This document shows positions 26,453-34,626 of a stretch of DNA of 64,000 nt, in pieces; within the stretch, counting starts at the first letter, position 1; each line of letters opens with the position of its first letter. The position numbers and the translations under genes are program-made. Origin of the DNA: Nostoc punctiforme NIES-2108 (GTDB lineage: Bacteria; Cyanobacteriota; Cyanobacteriia; Cyanobacteriales; Nostocaceae); assembly GCA_003326195.1 (NCBI GenBank), contig LXQE01000148.1, forward strand, positions 65,718-129,717, read 5' to 3'. Under the pieces are notes generated by a model. That model did no database searches, was not told the origin of the DNA, and saw only the letters and a program-made list of their open reading frames with translations.

Positions 26453-26683
26453 AAGTACTTCAACACGATATTTAGGTACTTCAACACGATATTTAGGTAC
26501 TTCAACACGATATTTGGGAACCTCAACACGATATTTAGGTACTTCAACACCATATTTGGGTACTTCAACACGATATTTGGGTACCTCAACACGATATTTG
26601 GGTACTTCAACACGATATTTAGGTACTTCAACACGATATTTGGGTACCTCAACACGATATTTGGGTACCTCAACACGATATTT
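26453..26683. repeat. Tandem array of eleven 21-bp units
   Basis: Units of GGTACTTCAACACGATATTTG with exact 21-bp spacing: the CAACACGATATTT core occurs at 26461 and every 21 bases to 26671. Variation is confined to a few positions (TTA/TTG, ACTT/ACCT, one CACCATA). Because 21 is divisible by three, all frames are open; one reads (TSTRYLG)n on the plus strand and another (NIVLKYP)n on the minus strand. There is no ribosome-binding site or recognisable product, so this is a DNA repeat rather than a gene. Confidence 0.9.
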
Positions 26684-26699
26684 AAATGCTTGTGGACTT

Positions 26700-26746
26700 G
26701 GGGTGCGAGTAGCAATGGAACAGAAAACCGGGATAAGAAAATAAAA
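26700..26746 (+). repeat. Left inverted repeat flanking the NTF2-like gene
   Basis: About 45 bp containing GCGAGTAGCAATGGAACAG and AAAACCGGGATAAGAAAATA. Its reverse complement, with few mismatches, is at 27300-27347, so the two copies face each other around 26764-27147. Confidence 0.65.
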
Positions 26747-26763
26747 TCAAAAATATTACGTGG

Positions 26764-27147
26764 TTAGTCCTTTGGGGTGGACGATGGAAGTGGACAGACT
26801 TCCATAGCTTGAATCAAGCCGTGTTCAAGGGTGAATCGATGACCCACGTGTTCATTGGCAAGAACTGCTCCATCCAAGTCACGCACGACTTGATGCACAT
26901 CGACCAAAATGCGCCCGGCCTCCTCCGAGTAAAAGGAAACTGGCTCGACGTGCGGATTGATCTCGCTCCATTGTTCCGTCCAGTAAGCGCGAACTTCTTC
27001 AGACCCACGGACAAAACCGCCTTTGAACGCTTTCGGCCAAGCCACGTCTGGAGTCATGAGGGCAAGGGCAGCGTCAATGTCTCGCGCGTTGAAGGCTGCG
27101 TATGCCGCACGGAGCAGTTTGATTTCTGGTGCAGGTTGATCTGACAT
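26764..27147 (-). CDS. NTF2/SnoaL-like small protein
   Basis: 127 residues. Typical SnoaL-like cone fold start: LLRAAYAAFNARDIDAALALMTPDVAWP, then GSEEVRAYWTEQW and GRILVDVHQVVRDLDGAVLANEHVGHRFTLEHGLI. Such proteins are ligand-binding or isomerase-like; the function here is unknown. Base composition is clearly more GC-rich than flanking DNA, and the gene is enclosed by 45-bp inverted repeats, both suggesting recent acquisition. Confidence 0.85.
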   Translation of the reverse strand: MSDQPAPEIKLLRAAYAAFNARDIDAALALMTPDVAWPKAFKGGFVRGSEEVRAYWTEQWSEINPHVEPVSFYSEEAGRILVDVHQVVRDLDGAVLANEHVGHRFTLEHGLIQAMEVCPLPSSTPKD

Positions 27148-27299
27148 TTATCGGTATGGTGAAGGAGATGCAGCAAGGACTAATAATTTATTGTACAGAG
27201 TTTAGCTGAAGCTTTTTTTATCGACACTATCATGCCTGATGTCAGGTTTATTTCGAGGATTTCCCGTTTTTAATTCTTCTATTGTAAGGAAGGTTGTTT

Positions 27300-27347
27300 T
27301 ATTTTATTATCCCGGTTTTCTGTTCCGTTGCTACTCGCGCGCCCACT
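27300..27347 (-). repeat. Right inverted repeat flanking the NTF2-like gene
   Basis: Reverse complement reads GCGAGTAGCAACGGAACAG, AAAACCGGGATAATAAAATA, matching the left copy at 26700 with a handful of differences. A small hairpin (CGCAGT TCG ACTGCG) follows at 27355-27369, outside the element. Confidence 0.65.
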
Positions 27348-27598
27348 TCAACTACGCAGTTCGACTGCGCTCACCGTAAACTCAGTGACCACCTGAGTTC
27401 TGAATTCTTTTTATAAAATTTTTTATACAAATAATTTTAAAGATTTCAAGTGAAATTAGCGAATAAATATCAGATTTTACCGTCAACTTCATTTTAGTTT
27501 TGGTGGTTTTTACTCAGGGAAAGAAGAATGGCAAATAGCTAAAGTGGAACCACAAGTCTGTACTAATTTTCACATAAGTTTTTGCAGGAGAGGCATTC

Positions 27599-28042
27599 AT
27601 GGCGCGACTGAAACGCAGTTCTACGGTATTGGATAAGGCAACGCTACGGATATCGGGGATGAGATCGATTAGCGAAACGCTTGAGTTTGACGATAGCTTG
27701 AATTTAGCGGAGTATGAAAGGCGGATTCAAACTTTGCAAACGAAGCTATCGAGCTACAACACAATGCTTTCCACCGTTGATGAAGCGGTAGGGCAGATTC
27801 AATTGCTAGAGCAGGATTTGAGAAGCTACTCGGAAAAAATGTTAATGAGTGTGGCGACGCGCTACGGTAAGAACAGTTTGCAGTATATGCAAGCAGGGGG
27901 TAAACCACGCAAAAGTAGTAAGCGATCCGTGGGAAATACTGCACTAAAGACTGCGCCAACAATGACGATCGCAGCAGTGATGACACCGAATACAGAAAAA
28001 GCGATGACAAATGGTAATGGCACGAAGGCATTGATAAAGTAA
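27599..28042 (+). CDS. Conserved-looking hypothetical protein with coiled coil
   Basis: 147 residues with a GGAGAGG ribosome-binding site before the ATG. Residues about 35-85 (LAEYERRIQTLQTKLSSYNTM then VDEAVGQIQLLEQDLRSYSEK) form a predicted coiled coil. MLMSVATRYGKNSLQYMQAGGKPRKS follows, and the tail is Thr/Ala/Lys-rich and probably disordered. No signal peptide or membrane helix. Not recognised. Proteins with a YGKxSxEYxxAGG-like segment occur in cyanobacteria, but no function can be given. Confidence 0.65.
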   Translation: MARLKRSSTVLDKATLRISGMRSISETLEFDDSLNLAEYERRIQTLQTKLSSYNTMLSTVDEAVGQIQLLEQDLRSYSEKMLMSVATRYGKNSLQYMQAGGKPRKSSKRSVGNTALKTAPTMTIAAVMTPNTEKAMTNGNGTKALIK

Positions 28043-28189
28043 GGAAATTAGTTGATCGGTGCGATCGTCTGGCTCTTTTCTAGCCGAGCGATCGCCACCA
28101 ACAATGCCATATCTGCTATTGCAAATCTAATAGATATCTCCGAAAAAGATTTAGATACCACAAATTTGCACCCAGACCTAACCCCCCTT

Positions 28190-28220
28190 CCCCCCTTCCC
28201 TACCAGGGAAGGGGGGTTTT
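28190..28220 (+). terminator. Strong GC-rich hairpin with T tail, intergenic terminator
   Basis: CCCCCCTTCCC, loop TACCA, GGGAAGGGGGG, then TTTT: an 11-bp perfect stem with a T run on the plus strand, downstream of the 27599 gene. A second hairpin (CCTCTC and GAGAGG, 28224-28247) follows. The pair separates the convergent 27599 gene and the exporter gene; such C/G-run hairpins are also dispersed repeats in these genomes. Confidence 0.6.
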
Positions 28221-28329
28221 AAAGCCTCTCGACCTTTCGGGGAGAGGTTTGGAGAGGGGTCTTTTTTCTTTTCTGGAGATGTCTAATGAGTGCGATCGCA
28301 CATCTTCTTTTTCAAAGACGCTGTACTTT

Positions 28330-30141
28330 TTATTTTAACCCCGACTGCACGTTCCATAAACTAGCATAAATCCCATTCTTTCCCAACAATTTTTCATGTG
28401 TTCCCGACTCAACTAATTGTCCATATTCCATTACATAAATACAATCAGCATTGCGGATAGTGGAAAGACGATGGGCTATGGCTATCGTCGTTCGATTAAC
28501 AGTAATACGTTCCAAAGAATGCTGAATAGCAGCTTCAGTTTCATTATCTACCGCTGAAGTGGCTTCATCTAATATCAAAATTGGTGGATTCTTTAAAATA
28601 GCCCTAGCGATCGCAATTCTTTGGCGTTGTCCACCAGATAATTTTTGACCCCGTTCTCCGACTATTGTCTCATAACCTTGGGGTAGCCGCAGAATAAAAT
28701 TATCAGCTTCAGCAATTTTCGCAGCTTCGATTATTTGTTCATCGGTAGCATTAAAAGTACCATAGGCGATATTTTCAGCAATAGTACCATGAAATAAGAA
28801 TACGTCTTGGCTGACCAAGCCGATACTGCGACGCAAATCACCTAGATTTAATTTTTGGATATTAATATTATCAATAGTAATTGTCCCAGAAGAAATATCA
28901 TATAATCGCAATAATAATTTTACCAAAGTGCTTTTACCAGAACCTGTAGAACCAACAATCGCGATCGTTTTACCTGCGGGGATATGTAAGGATAGTTTTT
29001 TAATTACTGGCTCTCTATCTTGATAAGCAAAAGTAACTTCTTTAAAATCAATTTCACCACGAACTTGCTCAATAGGTAAAAATTTGTCTCCCGTAGCAAT
29101 GTTGATGGGAGTATCTAATAAATTCATTACCCGATTGGTAGAAGCCATTGACCTTTGATATTTGTCAAATATTTCTCCTAATGTTACTAAAGGCCACAAT
29201 AATCTCTGTAATAAAACGAGTAAAACACTGTAACTACCAATAGATAATTTTCCAGCGTATGTTGCCATACCTCCCCAAAACAATAAAGCTGTGAACCCTG
29301 CTAAAACTAACATTCTAATTAAGGGCACAAATGCAGCAGAAAGTTTAATTGCTTTCGTGTTACTTTTTCTATATGCTTCGCTATCTCCTGCCAATCTAGC
29401 GCTTTCATAAGCTTCAGCAGTGAAACTTTTAATTGTGGTAATACCACTAATATTATTTGCTAGTCGTGAGTTGAGAAAGCCTACCCTTTCCCGTACCTCA
29501 GCGTAGCGATCTTCCAGACGCTTTTGATAAAGAAAGGAACCCCAAACAATAAATGGCATTGGTAACATTGCGGCAAAGGTAATGGAGGGGGGTAAAATAA
29601 AGAATGCACCACTAGTTAAAATGATCAGTGAAGTGATAATACTGATAATCTCATTGGCTCCATAATTTAAAAAATCTTCTAGCTCGTTGATATCATCATT
29701 CAAAATTGACATCAAGCCGCCAGTACTGCTTTCTTCAAAGTAAGCTGAATCTAATTCTTGTACATGATTGTAGGCATTTAAGCGTAAATTATGCTGGATA
29801 TTTTGGGCTAAATTACGCCAAAGTCTATTATATGCGTACTCAGAAATCGATTCTAGTATCCAGACAATAATAGTGATCAATGAAAGTAGTAAAAATTGCC
29901 AAAATATATCTTTTATACCGAATTTGGCAAATACAGAATTTTGCTGTTCTACGAGAATATCTACCGCAATCCCAATTAACCAGGGTGGAGCTAAATCTAA
30001 AATCGTATTGATGATAGAAAATGATGTTGCCTGCAAAATTTGTTGGTGATATTGGCTACCATAGTTGAGCAAACGTTGTAAAGGATGGGCTGAATTTCTC
30101 TGATTTTGAGATACTGGAGAAGATTTGGATGTGATTGCCAC
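28330..30141 (-). CDS. ABC exporter, fused permease-ATPase half-transporter
   Basis: 603 residues. N-terminal exporter-type membrane domain with six helices (about 30-320), NBD from about 350: Walker A GSTGSGKST near 394, Q loop SQDVFLF, signature LSGGQRQR near 500, Walker B ILILDEATSAVD near 523 and the IAHRLST His loop. Type IV (MsbA/LmrA-like) exporter that would act as a homodimer. Its place next to FecCD permeases, a siderophore-binding lipoprotein and a TonB receptor suggests a siderophore secretion or import-processing role, but that is inference; lipids or peptides are possible substrates. Confidence 0.9.
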   Translation of the reverse strand: MAITSKSSPVSQNQRNSAHPLQRLLNYGSQYHQQILQATSFSIINTILDLAPPWLIGIAVDILVEQQNSVFAKFGIKDIFWQFLLLSLITIIVWILESISEYAYNRLWRNLAQNIQHNLRLNAYNHVQELDSAYFEESSTGGLMSILNDDINELEDFLNYGANEIISIITSLIILTSGAFFILPPSITFAAMLPMPFIVWGSFLYQKRLEDRYAEVRERVGFLNSRLANNISGITTIKSFTAEAYESARLAGDSEAYRKSNTKAIKLSAAFVPLIRMLVLAGFTALLFWGGMATYAGKLSIGSYSVLLVLLQRLLWPLVTLGEIFDKYQRSMASTNRVMNLLDTPINIATGDKFLPIEQVRGEIDFKEVTFAYQDREPVIKKLSLHIPAGKTIAIVGSTGSGKSTLVKLLLRLYDISSGTITIDNINIQKLNLGDLRRSIGLVSQDVFLFHGTIAENIAYGTFNATDEQIIEAAKIAEADNFILRLPQGYETIVGERGQKLSGGQRQRIAIARAILKNPPILILDEATSAVDNETEAAIQHSLERITVNRTTIAIAHRLSTIRNADCIYVMEYGQLVESGTHEKLLGKNGIYASLWNVQSGLK

Positions 30142-30411
30142 GACTGTTTATTGTTTGTAGTTAAGTAGGTCGGCGTAAATATTTGTAGTTGGAATAAAGC
30201 AGGAGCAGGAGGATTTTAGGCTAGTTAATTTTTCTTCACGGGGATTGCCAAATTTAGGTCACGGATAATCAGCGCACCATCGTAAGCTAAAGACAGACTT
30301 TTGGTTGAGAGTCCTTTCATAAGTGAAACCATTTTAGATTTTGGATTTATGAAAACCTGATTTTTGGGTTGATAAAATATTGTTTTTACCAAATTACCAA
30401 TCCCCAGTCCC
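30142..30411. other. Intergenic region between FecCD and exporter genes
   Basis: About 270 bases, minus strand context. A FecE-type ATPase gene would be expected here or nearby and is not present: no Walker A motif or long frame is seen. Short open stretches have no ribosome-binding site. Confidence 0.4.
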
Positions 30412-31452
30412 TTATTTTTTGCGGTTACGAATTAATAAATAAAGAAAATAAGGAGCGCCAACAGCAGCAGTTACTACCCCACAAGGAAGTTCGATAGGTG
30501 CAAACAGCGTTCTTCCTAGCAAGTCTGCCATTACAACAATCACTCCCCCCAAGAGTGCGGAAATAGGAATCAAGCTTTCATGGGTTGCACCTACCAACTG
30601 TCGTCCTAAATGGGGTGCGATTAAACCAACAAAACCAATATTTCCAGCTGTGGCTACTCCTGCACCTGCTAAGGCTACACCCACCAGTATGAGTAAAGCA
30701 CGTTGCCATTCCACTTGACTACCTAAACTTTTGGCGATATCATCTCCTAAATTTAAAGCGTTCAAATGCCTTGCTAATGTCAAAGCCATTGGGACAAAAA
30801 CAATTAACCAAGGTAACAAGGAAAAGACTTGCTCCCAAGTCCGGCCGTAGACGCTCCCAGCTAACCAAACCAAAGCATTACTAACGTCATAAATTTCCCC
30901 AAAGGTAATCATCAAGCTGGTTATGGCACTGGCGATCGCAGACAAGCCAACACCCATTAAAATTAATAGAATCGGTGAACTACCGTTATTCCAAGCCAGC
31001 GAGTAAATTAAAATCGCCATCAGCAAAGCACCAGCAAAAGCTGAGAGAGGTAAGGTATAAATGGGTGTTGATGGAAACAGTACAATTACTATAACTGCCG
31101 CTAGACTCGCCCCAGCATTGATACCGATAATACCGGGGTCAGCCAATGGATTGCGTGTCAACCCTTGGAAAATAGTGCCAGAAATTGCCAGCGCCATTCC
31201 TACCATAAAAGCTACAAGAGTGCGGGGTAGGCGCAGATTTTGAATCACGAATGGATGGTCTGGGTTTCCCGTATCTAAACCCAATATAGTTTTCACGATA
31301 TCTAAAGGCGAGATTGGATATTCACCCCGTCCTATATTCATCACCATCGCCATTAGAATCGCTACTGCCAAACATAACAGTATGACTGGTACACGTCGGT
31401 CGATGCGGAAAGATATCCCTTGATAACGAATGACTAGCCAATCAACCTTCAT
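30412..31452 (-). CDS. FecCD-family iron-siderophore ABC permease, second subunit (FecD/FhuG-like)
   Basis: 346 residues with about ten hydrophobic helices. Family motifs LRLPRTLVAFMVGMALAISGTIFQGLTRNPLADPGIIGINAGAS, VWLAGSVYGRTWEQV, IGFVGLIAPHLGRQLVGATHESLIP and ELPCGVVTAAVGAPYFLYLL are all present, covering the coupling-helix GLxxPH region. Forms the membrane channel of a siderophore or cobalamin-type importer with the 31449 gene, whose end it overlaps by four bases. Confidence 0.92.
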   Translation of the reverse strand: MKVDWLVIRYQGISFRIDRRVPVILLCLAVAILMAMVMNIGRGEYPISPLDIVKTILGLDTGNPDHPFVIQNLRLPRTLVAFMVGMALAISGTIFQGLTRNPLADPGIIGINAGASLAAVIVIVLFPSTPIYTLPLSAFAGALLMAILIYSLAWNNGSSPILLILMGVGLSAIASAITSLMITFGEIYDVSNALVWLAGSVYGRTWEQVFSLLPWLIVFVPMALTLARHLNALNLGDDIAKSLGSQVEWQRALLILVGVALAGAGVATAGNIGFVGLIAPHLGRQLVGATHESLIPISALLGGVIVVMADLLGRTLFAPIELPCGVVTAAVGAPYFLYLLIRNRKK

Positions 31453-32480
31453 TTCTTCACCTTTGACTTAGCCAGGTATACAAAAAAAGGAGCGCCAACG
31501 ATTGCTGTCATTACACCTACAGGTAATTCCTGTGGTTTGAGCAATATACGGGCGGCAATATCTGCGACCAAGAGTAAAATTGCCCCCAAAACTGCACAAT
31601 AAGGTAATATCCAACGATAGTCGGCTTTAATGTAAAATCTCACTATATGGGGAACTACTAAACCAATGAAGCCGATTGGCCCTGCAAGAGCAACGGAACT
31701 CCCTGCCAGTAAAACTACACTGATAGCGGTAATTATTTTGATCCAAGCTGTCTGTTGACCCAAGCCTTTGGCGACATCTTCACCTAAACTCATAGTGGTA
31801 ATTTGTCTGCCAAGGGCAAAAGCTATTACTAATCCCATACCGACAAAAGGCAATAATTGTAAGAATAAATTAAAATCTCGACCAGATAATGAACCAGCTA
31901 ACCAAAATCTAACTTCTTCGAGTGTTTGTTGACTAACAATCAGGATACCGGTAGTGAAGGAAGAAATCAGAGCAGTTAACGCCGCGCCAGCTACCGTTAA
32001 ATTTAGTGGAGTGGCTCCTCCCCGTCCCAGAGAACCAAGGATGTAAACTAACACTGCTGTGACTCCCGCACCCAGAAAAGCCACAAGAGCGTAAAGACTT
32101 AGGGATGAACTGCCAAAAATAAAAATTGCGACAACGACAAAAAGGGCGGCTCCCGACTCAATACCTAAAATACCTGGATCTGCTAGGGGGTTTCGCGTCA
32201 AACCCTGCATCAATGCTCCTGATACAGCAAGGGCTGAACCGACAAGGATCGCAATTAGCGATCGCGGTAATCTCACGGTTTGAATGACTAGGTGATCGTA
32301 GGAACCATCAAAGGCTATAAAAGATGTCAAAATCTTGCCTAGAGGTATTTCTACTGCACCTAGCGTCACACTGTACACCAAACAAATTAACAGCATACAC
32401 AGTCCCAACACCAGACCAAATAAGGCTGACATTTGTGGCTTTTTCAATCCTCTAGGTGACAATGTAGTGACTTCTATCAT
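31449..32480 (-). CDS. FecCD-family iron-siderophore ABC permease, first subunit (FecC/FhuB-like)
   Basis: 343 residues, about ten membrane helices. VRLPRSLIAILVGSALAVSGALMQGLTRNPLADPGILGIESGA, GPIGFIGLVVPHIVRFYIKADYRWILP and ELPVGVMTAIVGAPFFVYL are hallmark stretches. Its stop overlaps the start of the downstream permease gene (ATGA-type overlap), so both are translated coordinately. Substrate inferred as ferric siderophore from the adjoining lipoprotein and TonB receptor genes. Confidence 0.92.
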   Translation of the reverse strand: MIEVTTLSPRGLKKPQMSALFGLVLGLCMLLICLVYSVTLGAVEIPLGKILTSFIAFDGSYDHLVIQTVRLPRSLIAILVGSALAVSGALMQGLTRNPLADPGILGIESGAALFVVVAIFIFGSSSLSLYALVAFLGAGVTAVLVYILGSLGRGGATPLNLTVAGAALTALISSFTTGILIVSQQTLEEVRFWLAGSLSGRDFNLFLQLLPFVGMGLVIAFALGRQITTMSLGEDVAKGLGQQTAWIKIITAISVVLLAGSSVALAGPIGFIGLVVPHIVRFYIKADYRWILPYCAVLGAILLLVADIAARILLKPQELPVGVMTAIVGAPFFVYLAKSKVKK

Positions 32481-32742
32481 GATCTTGCCATCACTTTAAT
32501 TAACACTCTCAATATTTAAGAGCTTTTTAATCATTAGAGTTGATAATCTTTCTTGATAAATATATAGATTACACGATCTTGTAGCCTTTCCCACATTTTT
32601 AAAAGGAATAAAGGATACCCTTCTAACTTTGATATAGTTTCTCAACAAAGTGGTATTGTTAGATCAACTTAAATCTGACTTGAAAGTAGGGAGCAAAGAG
32701 TAGGGAGCAGGAGAGACAAGAGGACAAGGGGACTTGAGTGAT

Positions 32743-32883
32743 ATGCAACAAGTGTTTCCCCAATACCCAAGCGTTACATCTTATAGATGGTGGGTTTATG
32801 AACATGGTGGAGATGGCAGCTTGGGAATTTTTCGCGATCGCTCAGATATTCTTGCTCATCTAGAAGAAGGCAAAATATTCTGA
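32743..32883 (+). CDS. Small ORF of 46 codons, unknown
   Basis: MQQVFPQYPSVTSYRWWVYE to SDILAHLEEGKIF. The composition is protein-like, with aromatic-rich YRWWVYEHGG and a HIP1 site in frame, but no clear ribosome-binding site. Not recognised; it may be the surviving end of a larger gene. Confidence 0.3.
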   Translation: MQQVFPQYPSVTSYRWWVYEHGGDGSLGIFRDRSDILAHLEEGKIF

Positions 32884-32908
32884 GGTCAATAGTCTGCTTC
32901 TAGCGCTG

Positions 32909-32938
32909 GCGATGTCTGCGACGGGCTACGCCTACGCC
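32909..32938. repeat. Short palindromic repeat (GGGCTACGCC family)
   Basis: GCGATGTCTGCGACGGGCTA then CGCCTACGCC. Separated by 22 bases from a second copy at 32961; the spacer has the short inverted repeat CTTCTAAGTTTCAGAAG. Confidence 0.6.
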
Positions 32939-32960
32939 CAAAAACTTCTAAGTTTCAGAA

Positions 32961-32987
32961 GATGTCTGCGACAGGCTACGCCTAAGC
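32961..32987. repeat. Short palindromic repeat (GGGCTACGCC family), second copy
   Basis: GATGTCTGCGACAGGCTACG then CCTAAGC, a slightly degraded direct copy of the element at 32909. Confidence 0.55.
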
Positions 32988-33106
32988 ACCAGACATCGTA
33001 TGACGGCACTTTCTTTTGACAAGCGATCGCAGTTTGCAGCGAGTAATTTAATCTAACATGAGCCTAAATAATACCGCTAATTTTGACTAGTGAACTAGGA
33101 GGCAAA

Positions 33107-33538
33107 ATGGAGAACAACACTATAACGTGGTGGATATATGCATTACTTTCGGCTGGCTTTGCAGCATTAACAACTATCTTCGCCAAAATTGGGGTAGAAA
33201 ATGTCAACTCTAATTTAGCAACAGCAATCCGAACTGTTGTCATCTTAGTAGTTGCTTGGGGAATTGTATTTTTTCAAGGAAATGTAGTTAATATCTTAGC
33301 TATTCCCCAAAGAACGATGATTTTTTTATTATTATCTGGAGTATCTACAGGATTATCATGGATTTTTTACTTCCAAGCTTTACAAACAGGAAAAGCTTCC
33401 CTTGTTGCACCAATTGATAAATCAAGCTTGGTATTAGTTTTATTGTTTTCGGTTATTTTTCTAGGAGAACCATTAAACTTGAAAATGATATTAGGAAGCA
33501 GTTTAGTAGTTATGGGTACTTTAGTTCTAATCCTTTAA
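33107..33538 (+). CDS. EamA-family small membrane transporter (single EamA domain)
   Basis: 143 residues from ATG at 33107, preceded by AGGAGG at 33097-33102; a TTG start at 33083 is less likely. Five hydrophobic helices: WWIYALLSAGFAALTTIFAKIG, TVVILVVAWGIVFF, FLLLSGVSTGLSWIFYFQAL, ASLVAPIDKSSLVLVLLFSVIFLGEPL, ILGSSLVVMGTLVLIL. This is the half-size EamA/DMT architecture seen in putative metabolite or divalent metal efflux proteins. It lies on the opposite strand between the iron-transport genes; a siderophore link is speculative. Confidence 0.85.
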   Translation: MENNTITWWIYALLSAGFAALTTIFAKIGVENVNSNLATAIRTVVILVVAWGIVFFQGNVVNILAIPQRTMIFLLLSGVSTGLSWIFYFQALQTGKASLVAPIDKSSLVLVLLFSVIFLGEPLNLKMILGSSLVVMGTLVLIL

Positions 33539-33586
33539 GCTCTTAACTAAGACTACAAAGAGAGCAATGCGATTTGCTGAGTTTAG

Positions 33587-34561
33587 TTAAAACCTGGGAC
33601 GGTCGATCAGGTATCTAAATAAGTCATCAATTATTGTATTGATTGCAAAAATATCGCCTTCATGCCAGCGCAACCCGTCAACGAAATAAACTTGATTTCG
33701 TTGAACCGCTTTAAGTTGTCGCCACAAAGGTTTTTGTTGGAGCTTTTCTAAACTCTCTTTAGCACTCTTGCTTCCCCAAGATAAGAAGAAGAGAACATCA
33801 CCGTCAATATCAGACAGACGCTCTTCAGAAATATTTTCTATATAGAAAAAATTCCCCCTTTGTGAGGATGGGCGTTCTAGCCCAATATCATTAAGAATTC
33901 TACCAACAGGACTTTTTTCGCCATAAGACCAAATTCCAGATAATACTTTTGTCGAGGCAACTGAAATCTGCATTTGGTGACGACGGCTACCCAAGGCTTG
34001 TTTAAGTTTTTCAATCCGCTGCCAATATTCCTTAATTAATTGATTGACAGCTTCTTCTTTATTTAAGACCTTGCCAAGGTCTACCAAATCTTGCTCCCAA
34101 CGACGAGTGAGTAAATCGGGATGCCCTATTATGACCGTAGGTGCAATCGTTGATATCTGCTTATAATAAACATTCAGAATGTAAGGATCAGCCAAAATTA
34201 GGTCGGGTTTCAAGAGCAAAATCTTTTCGAGGTTTGGTTCATTTACGCTTCCAATTAAATCAACTCCATCTACTTTGTCTCGAAGATATTCTGGAAAAGG
34301 CTCACTAGAATCATATCCCGTGGCAATTGGTTTAATCCCCAATGCTAGTGTATCAGCCAAAAAACTTGACCATATCGTTATAACTCGTTGAGGACGGAGA
34401 GGGATACAAGTCTTTCCCATCAAATGTTGCACCTTTCGACAGTTTTGCATTGGCTGTTTCAAGCTTGTAGCACTATAATTCAAATTTCTGCTACAAGCCG
34501 AAACAAGTACAAACATCAAAACTCCTAATAATAGTAGATAGATGAAGCGACGTAAAAACAT
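33587..34561 (-). CDS. Iron-siderophore ABC transporter substrate-binding lipoprotein (FecB/FhuD-like)
   Basis: 324 residues. Signal with lipobox LVSACSRN at about residues 19-26. Class III periplasmic-binding-protein layout: RVITIWSSFLADTLALGIKPIATGYDS, then NLEKILLLKPDLILADPYI, the long linking helix, IGLERPSSQRGN and GDVLFFLSWGS. Binds a ferric siderophore in the periplasm or at the membrane and feeds the FecCD permeases. A Fur-box-like palindrome abuts the start codon. Confidence 0.9.
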   Translation of the reverse strand: MFLRRFIYLLLLGVLMFVLVSACSRNLNYSATSLKQPMQNCRKVQHLMGKTCIPLRPQRVITIWSSFLADTLALGIKPIATGYDSSEPFPEYLRDKVDGVDLIGSVNEPNLEKILLLKPDLILADPYILNVYYKQISTIAPTVIIGHPDLLTRRWEQDLVDLGKVLNKEEAVNQLIKEYWQRIEKLKQALGSRRHQMQISVASTKVLSGIWSYGEKSPVGRILNDIGLERPSSQRGNFFYIENISEERLSDIDGDVLFFLSWGSKSAKESLEKLQQKPLWRQLKAVQRNQVYFVDGLRWHEGDIFAINTIIDDLFRYLIDRPRF

Positions 34562-34576
34562 TGAGAATTAGTATCA
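34562..34576. promoter_or_regulatory. Candidate Fur box at the FecB-like gene start
   Basis: TGAGAAT T AGTATCA is a 7-1-7 inverted repeat matching the TGATAAT-n-ATTATCA Fur consensus at 12 of 14 positions. It touches the ATG, covering the ribosome-binding region, so a bound regulator would block the leader or the site may be fortuitous. Confidence 0.4.
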
Positions 34577-34626
34577 ATAGGATAATTGCAACACGTTGTT
34601 CAGCCGATTACTAATACAACAGCGAG

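Larger units (their letters stand above)
32481..33106. other. Intergenic region between the divergent permease and EamA genes
   Basis: Holds the upstream region of the FecCD operon, including TGATAATCTTTCTTGATAA (about 32543-32561), half of which fits a Fur box, a short purine-rich GGGAGCAGGAG stretch, a 46-codon ORF (32743), and two dispersed repeat copies (32909, 32961). No RNA gene recognised. Confidence 0.35.

Noticed and set aside
26453..26683. Possible CRISPR array
   Set aside because: Units are contiguous at 21 bp with no unique spacers, so it is a plain tandem repeat.
26295..26744. 149-codon plus-strand ORF with TSTRYLG repeats
   Set aside because: It is the tandem 21-bp repeat read in an open frame; no ribosome-binding site, and the minus strand is open too.
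32543..32561. Fur box upstream of FecC
   Set aside because: Only one half-site (TGATAAT) is good; the other half matches poorly.
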